A program made the position numbers and the translations under genes. The notes under the pieces are model-generated. The model saw nothing but the letters and a program-made list of their open reading frames with translations. It did not search any database and was not told where the DNA came from. Shown here piece by piece: positions 8,094 through 15,680 of a DNA stretch of 54,401 nucleotides. Position 1 is the stretch's first letter. Every line of letters starts with the position of its first letter. The stretch lies in assembly GCA_018399135.1 (NCBI GenBank), contig JAGYPB010000013.1, positions 1-54,401 on the forward strand. The letters run 5' to 3'. Source of the stretch: Deltaproteobacteria bacterium (lineage in GTDB: Bacteria > Desulfobacterota > Desulfuromonadia > Desulfuromonadales > Geopsychrobacteraceae).

Positions 8094-9470
8094 ATGTCAG
8101 CAAAACAGATCATGGTCATTGATAATGAGGAGGGCCTGTGCCGGATGATGGCGGCGGTGCTGATGGATGACGGCCATGCCGTGCGCACCTTCACGAATCC
8201 CCTTGAGGCGGTTGAGATGTTCCGCCCCGGAGTCTGGGATCTGGTCATCAGCGATATCAAGATGCCGGGGATCGATGGTCTTGAAGTGTTGCAGCGGATC
8301 AAGGCCAAGGAAGCTGATATCCCGGTGATCATGATTACCGCCTTTGCTACCGTCGATATGTCGATTCAGGCTCTGCGCAAAGGGGCTTACGATATGCTGA
8401 CCAAGCCTTTTGAGCCGGATGAGCTGTTGTTCCGGGTGCGCAATGCCCTGAAACATAATCAGCTGATCAGCGAGAATGAACAGCTGCGGCAGGAACTTGC
8501 GGGCAAATTCAATTTTGACAAGATCATCGGTACATCGATGATCTTGCAGCAGTTGCTGGAAAAGGTGAAAAAGGTTGCGGTACGTGATACTTCTGCTTTG
8601 ATTACCGGGGAGTCAGGTACCGGCAAGGAGTTGATTGCCCAGGCGATCCATTATAATTCGCCGCGCAAAGACAAGCCCTTTATTGCTATTAACTGTGGCG
8701 CGATTCCCGACTCGGTGATGGAAAGTGAGTTGTTCGGTCATAAGAAAGGGGCTTTTACCGGTGCTGATACCGACAAGGAAGGATTGTTGAAGGCTGCTGA
8801 CGGCGGTACCCTGTTCCTTGATGAAATCGGCAACCTGCCCCTCAATGTCCAGAAAACCCTGCTGCGTTTTCTCCAGGAGCAGGAGTTTCGCCGCATCGGT
8901 GATACCTCCCCGACGCGAGTGGATGTCAGGCTTATCTCCGCCACCAACTCCGATCTGGAAAAAGAGGTGGAAAAGGGAATCTTTCGCGAAGACCTGTTCT
9001 ATCGCCTCAACGTCATCAATCTGCACCTGCCCCCCTTGCGACAACGCCGGCCCGACATTCTGCTGCTTGCGTCTTACTTTATCCGTGAGCAGAATCGCAA
9101 GTTTAATACCCATATCAGCGGGCTATCGGCAGAAGCCCAGCAGGCAGCGACTCATTACAACTGGCCGGGTAATATCCGCCAGCTGAAAAATGTCATTGAA
9201 GCCTGTATCACCGTTGAAACCGAGGAGCAGATCAGTCTGACCACCCTGGCCCAGTTTATTGATATTGACGAGGTAGCTGCCGGCGGCGACGATTACAATC
9301 ATGCTCTGGCGCGTTTTGAAATCGATTATTTGCGTCAGCTACTGAATGCTGCTGGAGGAAATATTGAGGAGGCGGCCGCCCAGGCAGGGATGAACATGGC
9401 GACGATTTATCGGAAGATGAAGAAGTATGGGCTACGCAAGGATGATTTGCTTGATGACAAGGGACGGTAG
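8094..9470 (+). CDS. NtrC-family sigma-54-dependent response regulator
   Basis: A 458-residue activator with three domains. Receiver: acidic pocket around Asp10, phospho-acceptor Asp54 in ISDIKMPGIDG, conserved Lys in MLTKPFEP. AAA+ sigma-54 activation domain: Walker A GESGTGKE near residue 175, the GAFTGAD loop that touches sigma-54, Walker B GGTLFLDEIG, and sensor RRIGDTSP..VDVRLISATN. DNA-binding: a C-terminal Fis-type helix-turn-helix with NIEEAAAQAGMNMATIYRKMKKYGL. It converges on the reverse-strand transporter block; the only -24/-12 promoter recognised in the region is that of the OFA carrier at 12.3 kb, a plausible target. Confidence 0.95.
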   Translation: MSAKQIMVIDNEEGLCRMMAAVLMDDGHAVRTFTNPLEAVEMFRPGVWDLVISDIKMPGIDGLEVLQRIKAKEADIPVIMITAFATVDMSIQALRKGAYDMLTKPFEPDELLFRVRNALKHNQLISENEQLRQELAGKFNFDKIIGTSMILQQLLEKVKKVAVRDTSALITGESGTGKELIAQAIHYNSPRKDKPFIAINCGAIPDSVMESELFGHKKGAFTGADTDKEGLLKAADGGTLFLDEIGNLPLNVQKTLLRFLQEQEFRRIGDTSPTRVDVRLISATNSDLEKEVEKGIFREDLFYRLNVINLHLPPLRQRRPDILLLASYFIREQNRKFNTHISGLSAEAQQAATHYNWPGNIRQLKNVIEACITVETEEQISLTTLAQFIDIDEVAAGGDDYNHALARFEIDYLRQLLNAAGGNIEEAAAQAGMNMATIYRKMKKYGLRKDDLLDDKGR

Positions 9471-9478
9471 AACCGGGC

Positions 9479-9817
9479 TCAGCCAAATCCAAACATTTCA
9501 AAAAAGGAAACACCCACCGGTTTCATAATCCACAGGCCCAGGGCACAGATAATCAGTACGACCATCACCCAGTTGAGAATCTGGGTGCGCAGGGCCCAGT
9601 TGGGTTCAGGGCGGGGTTTACCGTTTTCGTCTTTGCGCTCTTCCTTGACGCGACTGCGCGCCATCCCTCGCAACAGCCGCCCGGATGACAGAAAAATGAC
9701 CGCTGAGACAACAAACTGAGGCATGACATCGGTGCTGACAACGCCCGATGCGACCAGAATGGCATAATAGGCCAGAGCAACCAACCCCAGCAATGTCATT
9801 TGTTGAGCAGGACTCAT
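9479..9817 (-). CDS. Small membrane protein, unknown
   Basis: A 112-residue protein with three hydrophobic segments: residues 7-25 (LLGLVALAYYAILVASGVV), about 33-45, and 82-102 (LNWVMVVLIICALGLWIM), separated by a positively charged, Pro-rich cytoplasmic loop (VKEERKDENGKPRPEPNW). No family recognised. It is the distal gene of the reverse-strand OFA-YaaH block, 110 bases after yaaH, and its stop is only eight bases from the end of the convergent response regulator gene. Ribosome binding site weak. Confidence 0.6.
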   Translation of the reverse strand: MSPAQQMTLLGLVALAYYAILVASGVVSTDVMPQFVVSAVIFLSSGRLLRGMARSRVKEERKDENGKPRPEPNWALRTQILNWVMVVLIICALGLWIMKPVGVSFFEMFGFG

Positions 9818-9927
9818 TCTACCCCGTTATCTTCGCAGATACGCCCTTTGCGCAAGCGAAAAAGAAATCTGCAACAGGTGGCTTGATCCTTGAAAAATAG
9901 CTTATAACAACGTTTGAGGCAAGTATG

Positions 9928-10530
9928 TTACATGCCTTTCTCTTCCCACTGTTCGTTCCAGTGACCCAGGGGGATAATTTCCTGCCCCCTGTTGTCATTA
10001 ATGGTCTGGGCAACGGCGATATACAGCGCGGTCAGTGAAGCGATAAAACCGCACAGGCAGCCGAGCAGCAAAAACACCTGATCGTCCCTTAGATGATTCA
10101 TCGACAAGGCCAGCAGGGAACACATGATGGCACCGTACAGGGTTTGTACAGCAATGCTGCGGCGAAAGCTGCCAAGAAACAGAATGGCTGCAAACAGAGC
10201 CCACAGGCTCAAATAAGAAAACATGGTGATTGCGTTGGGATGACGGCCAAGGCCTAACTCAGGAAAAATTTCATAACTGATCAGCGACAGCCAGAAGAAT
10301 CCGAAGGGGAGCAGTGTTGCTGCCGCTCGGGGGTGTCCCTGTTGTTGGCAGCGCAAGCCGTAGGTCAGTTGAATCACCCCACCACATACCAGGATGATGC
10401 CACTCAGCAGAACTGGTGGGCTGTAAGGCCCTAACAGGCTGAACAGATAGGTCAGCAGTGAAGCGGCCAGCGCCAGAAGAGCTGGAGCGGGAAGTTCGTG
10501 CTGGAGGGGTTGCGGTGATGGTGCAGTCAT
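9928..10530 (-). CDS. GPR1/FUN34/YaaH family acetate/succinate channel-transporter
   Basis: A 200-residue six-helix membrane protein of the AceTr (SatP/YaaH) family, which carries acetate and other small monocarboxylates across the inner membrane. Helices are visible from APALLALAASLLTYLFSLLG through LLGCLCGFIASLTALYIAVA, with the family features PYSPPVLLSGIILVCGGVIQL and FFWLSLISYE. The start at 10530 is chosen because CCGGAG lies just before it; an in-frame ATG 36 bases upstream falls inside a terminator hairpin. It follows the OFA-family carrier on the same strand; together they suggest uptake or exchange of acetate, formate or oxalate. Confidence 0.85.
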   Translation of the reverse strand: MTAPSPQPLQHELPAPALLALAASLLTYLFSLLGPYSPPVLLSGIILVCGGVIQLTYGLRCQQQGHPRAAATLLPFGFFWLSLISYEIFPELGLGRHPNAITMFSYLSLWALFAAILFLGSFRRSIAVQTLYGAIMCSLLALSMNHLRDDQVFLLLGCLCGFIASLTALYIAVAQTINDNRGQEIIPLGHWNEQWEEKGM

Positions 10531-10551
10531 GTCGTCTCCGGTAAAAGGGAA

Positions 10552-10577
10552 GACAGCCCTCATCATGGAGGGCTGTC
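10552..10577 (-). terminator. Hairpin between the OFA gene and yaaH
   Basis: Nine-bp perfect stem (GACAGCCCT / AGGGCTGTC), eight-base loop. On the reverse strand it follows the OFA stop and is trailed by a pyrimidine run TTCCCTTTT; on the forward strand it is trailed by TTTTT. It probably terminates or attenuates between the two transporter genes. Confidence 0.65.
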
Positions 10578-10602
10578 TTTTTGCAACATGAAGGGTAGAC
10601 AG

Positions 10603-12258
10603 TTAATCGCGTATTTTTTCCAGAACCAGGTCTTCTTCCTCGACAAAAATTGGAGCGGTTGCTGGAACAGCTGCTTTTTGTGGACGCAGGGACATGGCCA
10701 TCATTGCCCCCACCAGCAGCAGAACGCCGGCCACCATGAAGGAACTTTCCATGCCACCGTATTTGGCGTTGAGTAGCGCTGAAATTTTTACCAGAACAAA
10801 GGCGCCGATACCCCAGGATGAAAAGAGAATACCATAGTTCATGCCGTAGTTTTTGGCTCCCCAGAAATCCTTGGCAAAAGAGGGGAACAGGGACAGGTTG
10901 GAACCGTAGTTAAAGCCGATAAAGGTCGCCAGCAAGGTCACCAGCAGGGCGCCGGAACCGGCACTGGAAACAACCGGAATGGCAGCAAACATCAAGGCGG
11001 CCTGAAAGACCAGCATCAGGGTCAGGGTCGAGGCACGACCAATCTTGTCCGACAGGATTCCTGCAACAATCCGTCCTGCGGCATTACCAACGGCCATGAC
11101 AGCCACGGCAATAAAGGCCATTTCGCCCATGCTCTGTTTGGCGATGCCGGCGATACTGCCGATGACCATCAGGCCGGCGCCGGCACCGATGAAGAAGGTC
11201 AGCCACAGGGTGTAAAAACGACCTTCTTTGAGCATTTGAGTCGGGCCGACATCAACCCTAGGTGCTGTAGGGGTAGTTTTAATGCTGGCTGCAGCATCTT
11301 TCGTAACGGCGGAAAAACCGGCCGGGGGATTGCTGAGGAGCATCGACATACCACATACAATGACAATGAAGGCGACTCCGAGGATCATCATGGTGCTATG
11401 CAAACCATATTGACCCAGCAGGTATTGAGACAAAGGGGCAAGATACACCGGGGCAATCCCAAAGCCGGAAACGACGATTCCGGCAATCAAGCCGGTTTTG
11501 GCGGGAGAAAACCACTTCAGTGCCGGCGGGGTCGCAGCTGAATAGCCAAAACCGATGCCGAGGCCGGCCAGAACCCCGAAGCCAAAAATCCAGCCCCAAT
11601 AGCTTGAGGTCATGGAACAGACAATAAAACCGGATCCAACCAGCAGACCACCCAGGATGGCGGTCAAACGTGGGCCTACCTTGTCCTGCATCTTGCCGCC
11701 GAGAATCATCGATAAAGCAAAAGCCAGACAGGCAGTGGCATAGGGGTCACCGGCACCGGCAAACAGTTTGCTGATTTCACCTTTGAGCATACTATAGGTA
11801 TAGAGAATGCCCAGGGCCAGGTTGATGCCGAGTCCGGCAAAGACGACCTGCTTGCCTCGATTTTTAACAGTTTGGGGTTGCATCACTTCTCTCTCCTCTG
11901 GCGTTATTACATTAAAATGTTGAAGGGTCATCACACGATTCAGGCGATGGAACAGGGGCCATTTGTTATCGAATTTGATAGCGAGGGGAACCCGCACCTT
12001 TTCAGGAGGAGCCGTTTGTGCAGGTTTTGCGTAATAGTAGGCCGGCTGGGTGACCTTAATATGCCGGGGTGCTGCTTCGTGAAAGCCCGCTTGCGACAAT
12101 ACGTCCGGGTAGCGTTCGGTCAGGCTTGGAAACTTTTCACATTCACGGTATCTGCTTGAACAGTAATGTGACATGGCAACAACGTCGTAAGGCGAAATGT
12201 AATCTTCGCCGACGTCGCAGAATTTTTGGTCTTGATCAAAGTAGGGGCAAATGGCCAT
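10603..12258 (-). CDS. OFA-family MFS transporter with Cys-rich N-terminal domain
   Basis: A 551-residue protein. Residues about 140-540 are a 12-helix MFS carrier of the oxalate/formate antiporter (OFA) group, beginning KQVVFAGLGINLALGILYTYSMLKGEI and showing family loops GGKMQDKVGPR and AGILSDKIGR. Ahead of it is a soluble ~135-residue extension starting MAICPYFDQDQKFCDVGED, then YCSSRYRECEKFP: four Cys in a C-x9-C-x18-C-x5-C-like layout that suggests a metal or Fe-S site. The start at 12258 is chosen for AGGAG six bases upstream. A sigma-54 promoter sits 40 bases upstream. Substrate is probably a small carboxylate; this is a family-level inference. Confidence 0.88.
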   Translation of the reverse strand: MAICPYFDQDQKFCDVGEDYISPYDVVAMSHYCSSRYRECEKFPSLTERYPDVLSQAGFHEAAPRHIKVTQPAYYYAKPAQTAPPEKVRVPLAIKFDNKWPLFHRLNRVMTLQHFNVITPEEREVMQPQTVKNRGKQVVFAGLGINLALGILYTYSMLKGEISKLFAGAGDPYATACLAFALSMILGGKMQDKVGPRLTAILGGLLVGSGFIVCSMTSSYWGWIFGFGVLAGLGIGFGYSAATPPALKWFSPAKTGLIAGIVVSGFGIAPVYLAPLSQYLLGQYGLHSTMMILGVAFIVIVCGMSMLLSNPPAGFSAVTKDAAASIKTTPTAPRVDVGPTQMLKEGRFYTLWLTFFIGAGAGLMVIGSIAGIAKQSMGEMAFIAVAVMAVGNAAGRIVAGILSDKIGRASTLTLMLVFQAALMFAAIPVVSSAGSGALLVTLLATFIGFNYGSNLSLFPSFAKDFWGAKNYGMNYGILFSSWGIGAFVLVKISALLNAKYGGMESSFMVAGVLLLVGAMMAMSLRPQKAAVPATAPIFVEEEDLVLEKIRD

Positions 12259-12297
12259 GGCAGTTCTCCTGGGTGTGATAGAATGCCCTTCTTTATG

Positions 12298-12312
12298 GCA
12301 ACCTGTGTGCCA
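12298..12312 (-). promoter_or_regulatory. Sigma-54 (-24/-12) promoter of the OFA transporter
   Basis: Reverse strand reads TGGCACACAGGTTGC, an exact match to the TGGCAC-N5-TTGC core with the GG and GC doublets separated by ten bases. The predicted transcript starts near 12286, leaving a 28-base leader that contains the AGGAG ribosome site and the ATG at 12258. Confidence 0.82.
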
Positions 12313-12460
12313 ATCCGGCAAAAAAAATAATCATCATGATTTCAACTTGTTATGGAGAGATGTCGGGTTTTTGAAAAATCTCGTAAAAGTCACTTTTTCG
12401 CAGATTTGCAATTGTTTGAATGGTCTGATTGGGTGCCTTGTGGCGCGGGCAAGAAAAGAA

Positions 12461-12474
12461 GTTACATCTGTAAC
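12461..12474. promoter_or_regulatory. Candidate activator site 1 upstream of the sigma-54 promoter
   Basis: Perfect palindrome GTTACA-TC-TGTAAC about 180 bases upstream of the predicted OFA transcript start, within the range used by enhancer-binding proteins. A lone TTTGCAA half-site occurs nearer, at 12405-12411. Which of these is bound is not known. Confidence 0.4.
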
Positions 12475-12567
12475 CACCTGGAATAGAGTCTAGTTTTTTT
12501 AAAAATGATGTATTTTATCGCCCATTCAGAACGCTGGTTTGCATTTATGGAAGCCCTTGACCATTTT

Positions 12568-12583
12568 TTTGCAAAATTGCAAA
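12568..12583. promoter_or_regulatory. Candidate activator site 2, TTTGCAA inverted repeat
   Basis: Perfect inverted repeat TTTGCAA-AA-TTGCAAA, about 290 bases upstream of the OFA transcript start in the long 12.26-12.74 kb intergenic region. It shares the TTTGCAA half with 12405-12411, so the two may be a spaced pair of binding sites for the adjacent response regulator. Confidence 0.42.
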
Positions 12584-12625
12584 TATGTGGGGCTGGTCAC
12601 AGCGCTGATATTTACGTAAACTGAC

Positions 12626-12690
12626 GTATCTGTTCAGCACCGGGCCTGCGGATCCTAAGGCCCTGCGCAAGCATAGAGCTGAATAGTTAC
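12626..12690 (-). mobile_element. MITE-like palindromic element, copy 2 (short form)
   Basis: 65 bp, opposite orientation to copy 1: begins GTATCTGTTCAGCAC and ends GCTGAATAGTTAC. It is flanked by perfect 8-bp direct repeats AAACTGAC at 12618-12625 and 12691-12698, a clear target-site duplication. Its arms (CGGGCCTGCGGATCC against GGGCCTTAGGATCC on the other strand) match the arms of long copy 4, as though the central hairpins had been deleted. It sits 45 bases upstream of the adenosyltransferase start and may have displaced its promoter. Confidence 0.93.
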
Positions 12691-12742
12691 AAACTGACAA
12701 CCTTACATACGACCGGAATCAATGACTCAAGGAGATCTAACT

Positions 12743-13309
12743 ATGCCAACACTCGACCAGATAATGACCCGCGGTGGCGACAAAGGACAGACCAGCCTGG
12801 TCGACGGTACACGCGTATCCAAGGCTTCACAGCGGGTAAAAACCTACGGTACCGTCGATGAACTGAATTCTGTGCTGGGACTGGTGCGTTGCGAGGAGCT
12901 GCCGGCGGGAATCAAGGACAAGCTGTTGCAAGTGCAGAACGAACTGTTCAATCTAGGTGGTGAGCTGGCGACCCCGGCCGATAGTGAACAGGCTGCACGG
13001 ATTCCCAATGTTCATCAGGGGCAGATCGATTGCCTCGAGAACTGGCTTGAAGAAGATCGGGCAAAGCTGACCCCGGCGCAAAACTTTGTCCTGCCCGGTG
13101 GTACCCGCGCTGCTGCTTTGATGCATTTGGCGCGTACCGTGACGCGACGCTGCGAGCGCGAGTTGGTTATGCTGGCGGAGATGGAAGAGATCAATCCTTT
13201 TTGTCTGGGTTTTCTCAATCGTTTTTCCGATTTATGTTTTGTCTGGGCGCGCCTGAGTAACGATGGCGGTAGCAGCGATATTTTCTGGCAACCGGGGGAG
13301 CATCGATGA
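12743..13309 (+). CDS. Cob(I)alamin adenosyltransferase, PduO type
   Basis: Transfers the adenosyl group of ATP to cob(I)alamin to make coenzyme B12. The 188-residue protein starts MPTLDQIMTRGGDKGQTSLVDG and shows the family signature KTYGTVDELNSVLGL, with the C-terminal FVLPGGTRAAALMHLARTVTRRCER (ATP-binding Arg-rich helix) and FLNRFSDLCFVWAR. An upstream in-frame ATG exists at 12722, but AAGGAG seven bases before 12743 decides the start. Its last codon overlaps the next start as ATGA, so it heads a translationally coupled trio with a DUF5706 protein and rsmE. Confidence 0.93.
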   Translation: MPTLDQIMTRGGDKGQTSLVDGTRVSKASQRVKTYGTVDELNSVLGLVRCEELPAGIKDKLLQVQNELFNLGGELATPADSEQAARIPNVHQGQIDCLENWLEEDRAKLTPAQNFVLPGGTRAAALMHLARTVTRRCERELVMLAEMEEINPFCLGFLNRFSDLCFVWARLSNDGGSSDIFWQPGEHR

Positions 13310-13818
13310 CTACCGATACCCCCCCTGAAGAGCCGTTACTGCCGCGCCTGTTGGCAACGAACGCATTGCATGCCAATCTTGAAAAGCACATGACCCTGAA
13401 TAAAATGGCGGATTCCAAAGCGGCCATGATTATGACTGCTGCCTCCATTATCATTACGATTACCCTGACCCAGTACGACAAGCTTGAGCTGATCACCACC
13501 CTGTTGCTGGCCATTTCCGGACTGCTGGCGGTGGTCTTTTCTATTCTTGCCATTATCCCGCCTCTGCATGTGACGGATCATACGAATCTGTTCTATTTCC
13601 GTTCCTACAGCGAACTCAGCGAAGCTGAATTTGTCAGCCAATTCAAAACGGTCATAGCGGATCGCGACAAGCTCTATGATGCCTTTCTGCATGAAATCTA
13701 TTATCTCGGCAAGCACCGCCTGACGCGCAAATACGCCCTGATCCGCAATGGTTTGTGGACGCTGTTGATTGGTTTGCTTGCCGCCACTACCTCGGCGGTG
13801 CTGTTGCGGCTATTATGA
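13306..13818 (+). CDS. DUF5706/Pycsar-effector-like membrane protein without a cyclase neighbour
   Basis: A 170-residue protein with three hydrophobic segments (about 40-57, 62-85 and 150-170). The N-terminal amphipathic helix with the motif NKMADSKAAMIMTAASIIITIT, followed by a second helix and a long soluble loop containing FRSYSELSEAEF and KHRLTRKYALIRNGLW, is the architecture of DUF5706 proteins, the family that includes the membrane effector of Pycsar anti-phage systems. No pyrimidine cyclase gene lies nearby; both ends overlap housekeeping genes by ATGA, implying coupling to pduO and rsmE rather than a defence locus. Family call from pattern memory; function unknown here. Confidence 0.65.
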   Translation: MTTDTPPEEPLLPRLLATNALHANLEKHMTLNKMADSKAAMIMTAASIIITITLTQYDKLELITTLLLAISGLLAVVFSILAIIPPLHVTDHTNLFYFRSYSELSEAEFVSQFKTVIADRDKLYDAFLHEIYYLGKHRLTRKYALIRNGLWTLLIGLLAATTSAVLLRLL

Positions 13819-14525
13819 ATCTGGTGCTGCTGGATGATGAGGACTTTGTCGATGATGACCGTGTCAGATTACGCGGACGCCACTTCGATCACATCACAAC
13901 CCAGCTGCGTAAAGGCTGTGGCGAGACGATCCGCATTGGCCGGATCAACGGCCTGCTCGGTCAGGGGGTGATTAGAACCGTTAGCGCCGAATCCTTGACG
14001 GTCGAAGTCAACCTTGATGAAGAACCACCGGTTCCGTTGGCGGTGACATTGATTCTGGCGTTACCGCGCCCGAAAATGCTGCGGCGGCTGTTGCGCGGGA
14101 TCACCAGCATGGGGGTCAAGTCCCTCTATCTGATCAACAGTTATCGGGTCGATAAAAGCTATTGGAGCAGTCCGTTGTTGCACCCTGACAATATCAGGGA
14201 ACAACTGTGCCTCGGCCTGGAGCAGGGGCGCGATACCTTGCTGCCACAGGTTTATCTGCGTCAGCGTTTTCGCCCCTTTATCGAGGATGATCTGTCCGGC
14301 ATCAGTCGCAGTACCACCAACCTCGTGGCTCATCCGGGAGGTGGCCGCGCTTTTCCCTGTCAGCCGCAGGTTCCTGCCTGTCTGGCCATCGGCCCCGAAG
14401 GGGGATTTATTCCCTATGAAATTGACAAACTCAGAGAAATCAATTTTGGTGTGGTGCATATTGGCGAGCGTATTTTAACTGTGGAGACAGCGGTGGCGGC
14501 GCTGTTATCACGCTTTATCTCCTAG
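13815..14525 (+). CDS. rsmE: 16S rRNA (uracil(1498)-N3)-methyltransferase
   Basis: A 236-residue SPOUT-class enzyme that methylates U1498 of 16S rRNA. Visible are the PUA-like N-terminal part (RVRLRGRHFDHITTQLRKGCGETIRI), and the knotted SAM site with CLAIGPEGGFIPYEI and HIGERILTVETAVAALLS. The start is ATG at 13815, overlapping the previous stop as ATGA. The TAG stop codon lies inside an 8-bp sequence (CTAGATTT) that was duplicated when the adjacent MITE-like element inserted, so the gene's end is intact but directly abuts the element. Confidence 0.93.
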   Translation: MNLVLLDDEDFVDDDRVRLRGRHFDHITTQLRKGCGETIRIGRINGLLGQGVIRTVSAESLTVEVNLDEEPPVPLAVTLILALPRPKMLRRLLRGITSMGVKSLYLINSYRVDKSYWSSPLLHPDNIREQLCLGLEQGRDTLLPQVYLRQRFRPFIEDDLSGISRSTTNLVAHPGGGRAFPCQPQVPACLAIGPEGGFIPYEIDKLREINFGVVHIGERILTVETAVAALLSRFIS

Positions 14526-14529
14526 ATTT

Positions 14530-14585
14530 GTAACTATTCAGCTGTCGTCTTTGCGCAGGATCCCGATCCGGTGCTGAACAGATAC
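14530..14585 (+). mobile_element. MITE-like palindromic element, copy 3 (short form)
   Basis: 56 bp, GTAACTATTCAGC to GCTGAACAGATAC, with hairpin arms GCGCAGGATC / GATCCGGTGC. Perfect 8-bp target duplication CTAGATTT at 14522-14529 and 14586-14593. Close sequence relative of copy 1. It separates rsmE from rsgA. Confidence 0.94.
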
Positions 14586-14651
14586 CTAGATTTTTACCAA
14601 GATCGGGCCTGGTAGCATAAACAGCAGTCCACCAACCAATGGAATTTGACG

Positions 14652-15656
14652 ATGGTACTAGAAGATTGGGGCTGGTCAGCCCATTTTGAACGGGAGTTCG
14701 CCCCCTGGAAAGGGAACCAGCGGCTTCCCGCACGGATCATCCGTGGGGAAAAAAACTATTATCGGGTCATCTCGGCGGCGGGCGAACTCACGGTTCGTTT
14801 TTCCGGTAAAATTCGCCACACGGCCGGCGGCAGGCCGGATCTGCCCGTGGTCGGCGACTGGGTTGTGGTTGAACCTCAATCACTGCAACGGGGAACCATT
14901 ATTGCCCTGCTCGCGCGCAAAAGTTCCTTTTCCCGCAACCTCCCCGGTCAGCGCAAGGGCAAGGATCAGCGCTCGGAGGAACAGGTCATTGCCGCCAATG
15001 TCGATCTGGTTCTGATTGTCAGCGGCCTTGATCAGGATTTCAATCTGCGGCGGATTGAGCGCTATCTCACCCTGGTCAGCAGCAGTGGCGCCGATGCGGT
15101 AGTGGTGCTCAATAAAACCGATCTTCACCCCGATCCGCAAGCCTGTCTGAGCGAGGTGGAAACTATTGCCGGGATGACTCCGGTTCTGTTGTACATGGCC
15201 CATGACGCAACCCAGCTAAAACCCTTACAGCAGTATCTCCTGCCGGGAGAAACCATCGCCCTGCTGGGGTCATCCGGCGTGGGAAAGTCGACCATTGCCA
15301 ACGGTCTTCTCGGACAAGATCGCCAGAAGGTTGGCGCGGTCAGTCGCTCCGACGGCAAGGGGCGGCATACCACTTCACACCGCGAGCTGTTTCTTCTCCC
15401 GAACGGCAGTATCCTCATGGACAACCCGGGTATGCGCGAACTGCATCTGTGGGGGGAAAGTGCTGATCTGACGGAATCTTTTGCTGAGATTGACACTCTG
15501 GCTCAGCATTGCCGCTTTCGCGATTGCAGTCATACCTGTGAGCCGGGTTGTGCCGTTCAGCAGGCAGCAGCTGCCGGAACCCTCGATGGTGATCGTCTGG
15601 CCAGCTATCACAAGTTAAAAGGTGAATTGAACGCCCTGAACCGGAGCAGAAAGTGA
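14652..15656 (+). CDS. rsgA: Ribosome small subunit-dependent GTPase A
   Basis: A 334-residue circularly permuted GTPase that matures the 30S subunit. Order of motifs: N-terminal OB fold (RFSGKIRHTAGGRPDLPVVGDWVVV), G4 NKTD, G1 GSSGVGKST, G2-like Thr region GRHTTSHRELF, G3 DNPGMRE, and a C-terminal zinc knuckle CRFRDCSHTCEPGC. ATG at 14652 is used; an in-frame TTG two codons earlier is possible. With rsmE upstream it forms a ribosome-maturation pair now split by an inserted element. Confidence 0.95.
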   Translation: MVLEDWGWSAHFEREFAPWKGNQRLPARIIRGEKNYYRVISAAGELTVRFSGKIRHTAGGRPDLPVVGDWVVVEPQSLQRGTIIALLARKSSFSRNLPGQRKGKDQRSEEQVIAANVDLVLIVSGLDQDFNLRRIERYLTLVSSSGADAVVVLNKTDLHPDPQACLSEVETIAGMTPVLLYMAHDATQLKPLQQYLLPGETIALLGSSGVGKSTIANGLLGQDRQKVGAVSRSDGKGRHTTSHRELFLLPNGSILMDNPGMRELHLWGESADLTESFAEIDTLAQHCRFRDCSHTCEPGCAVQQAAAAGTLDGDRLASYHKLKGELNALNRSRK

Positions 15657-15680
15657 ACTGGTCAGCCGCCGGCCTTTTTT

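Noticed and set aside
12251-12493. Forward open frame in the OFA upstream region
   Set aside because: Overlaps the OFA start and its sigma-54 promoter; no recognisable protein.
12691-12742. Possible cobalamin riboswitch ahead of the adenosyltransferase
   Set aside because: Leader is only about 50 bases long and lacks a B12 box.
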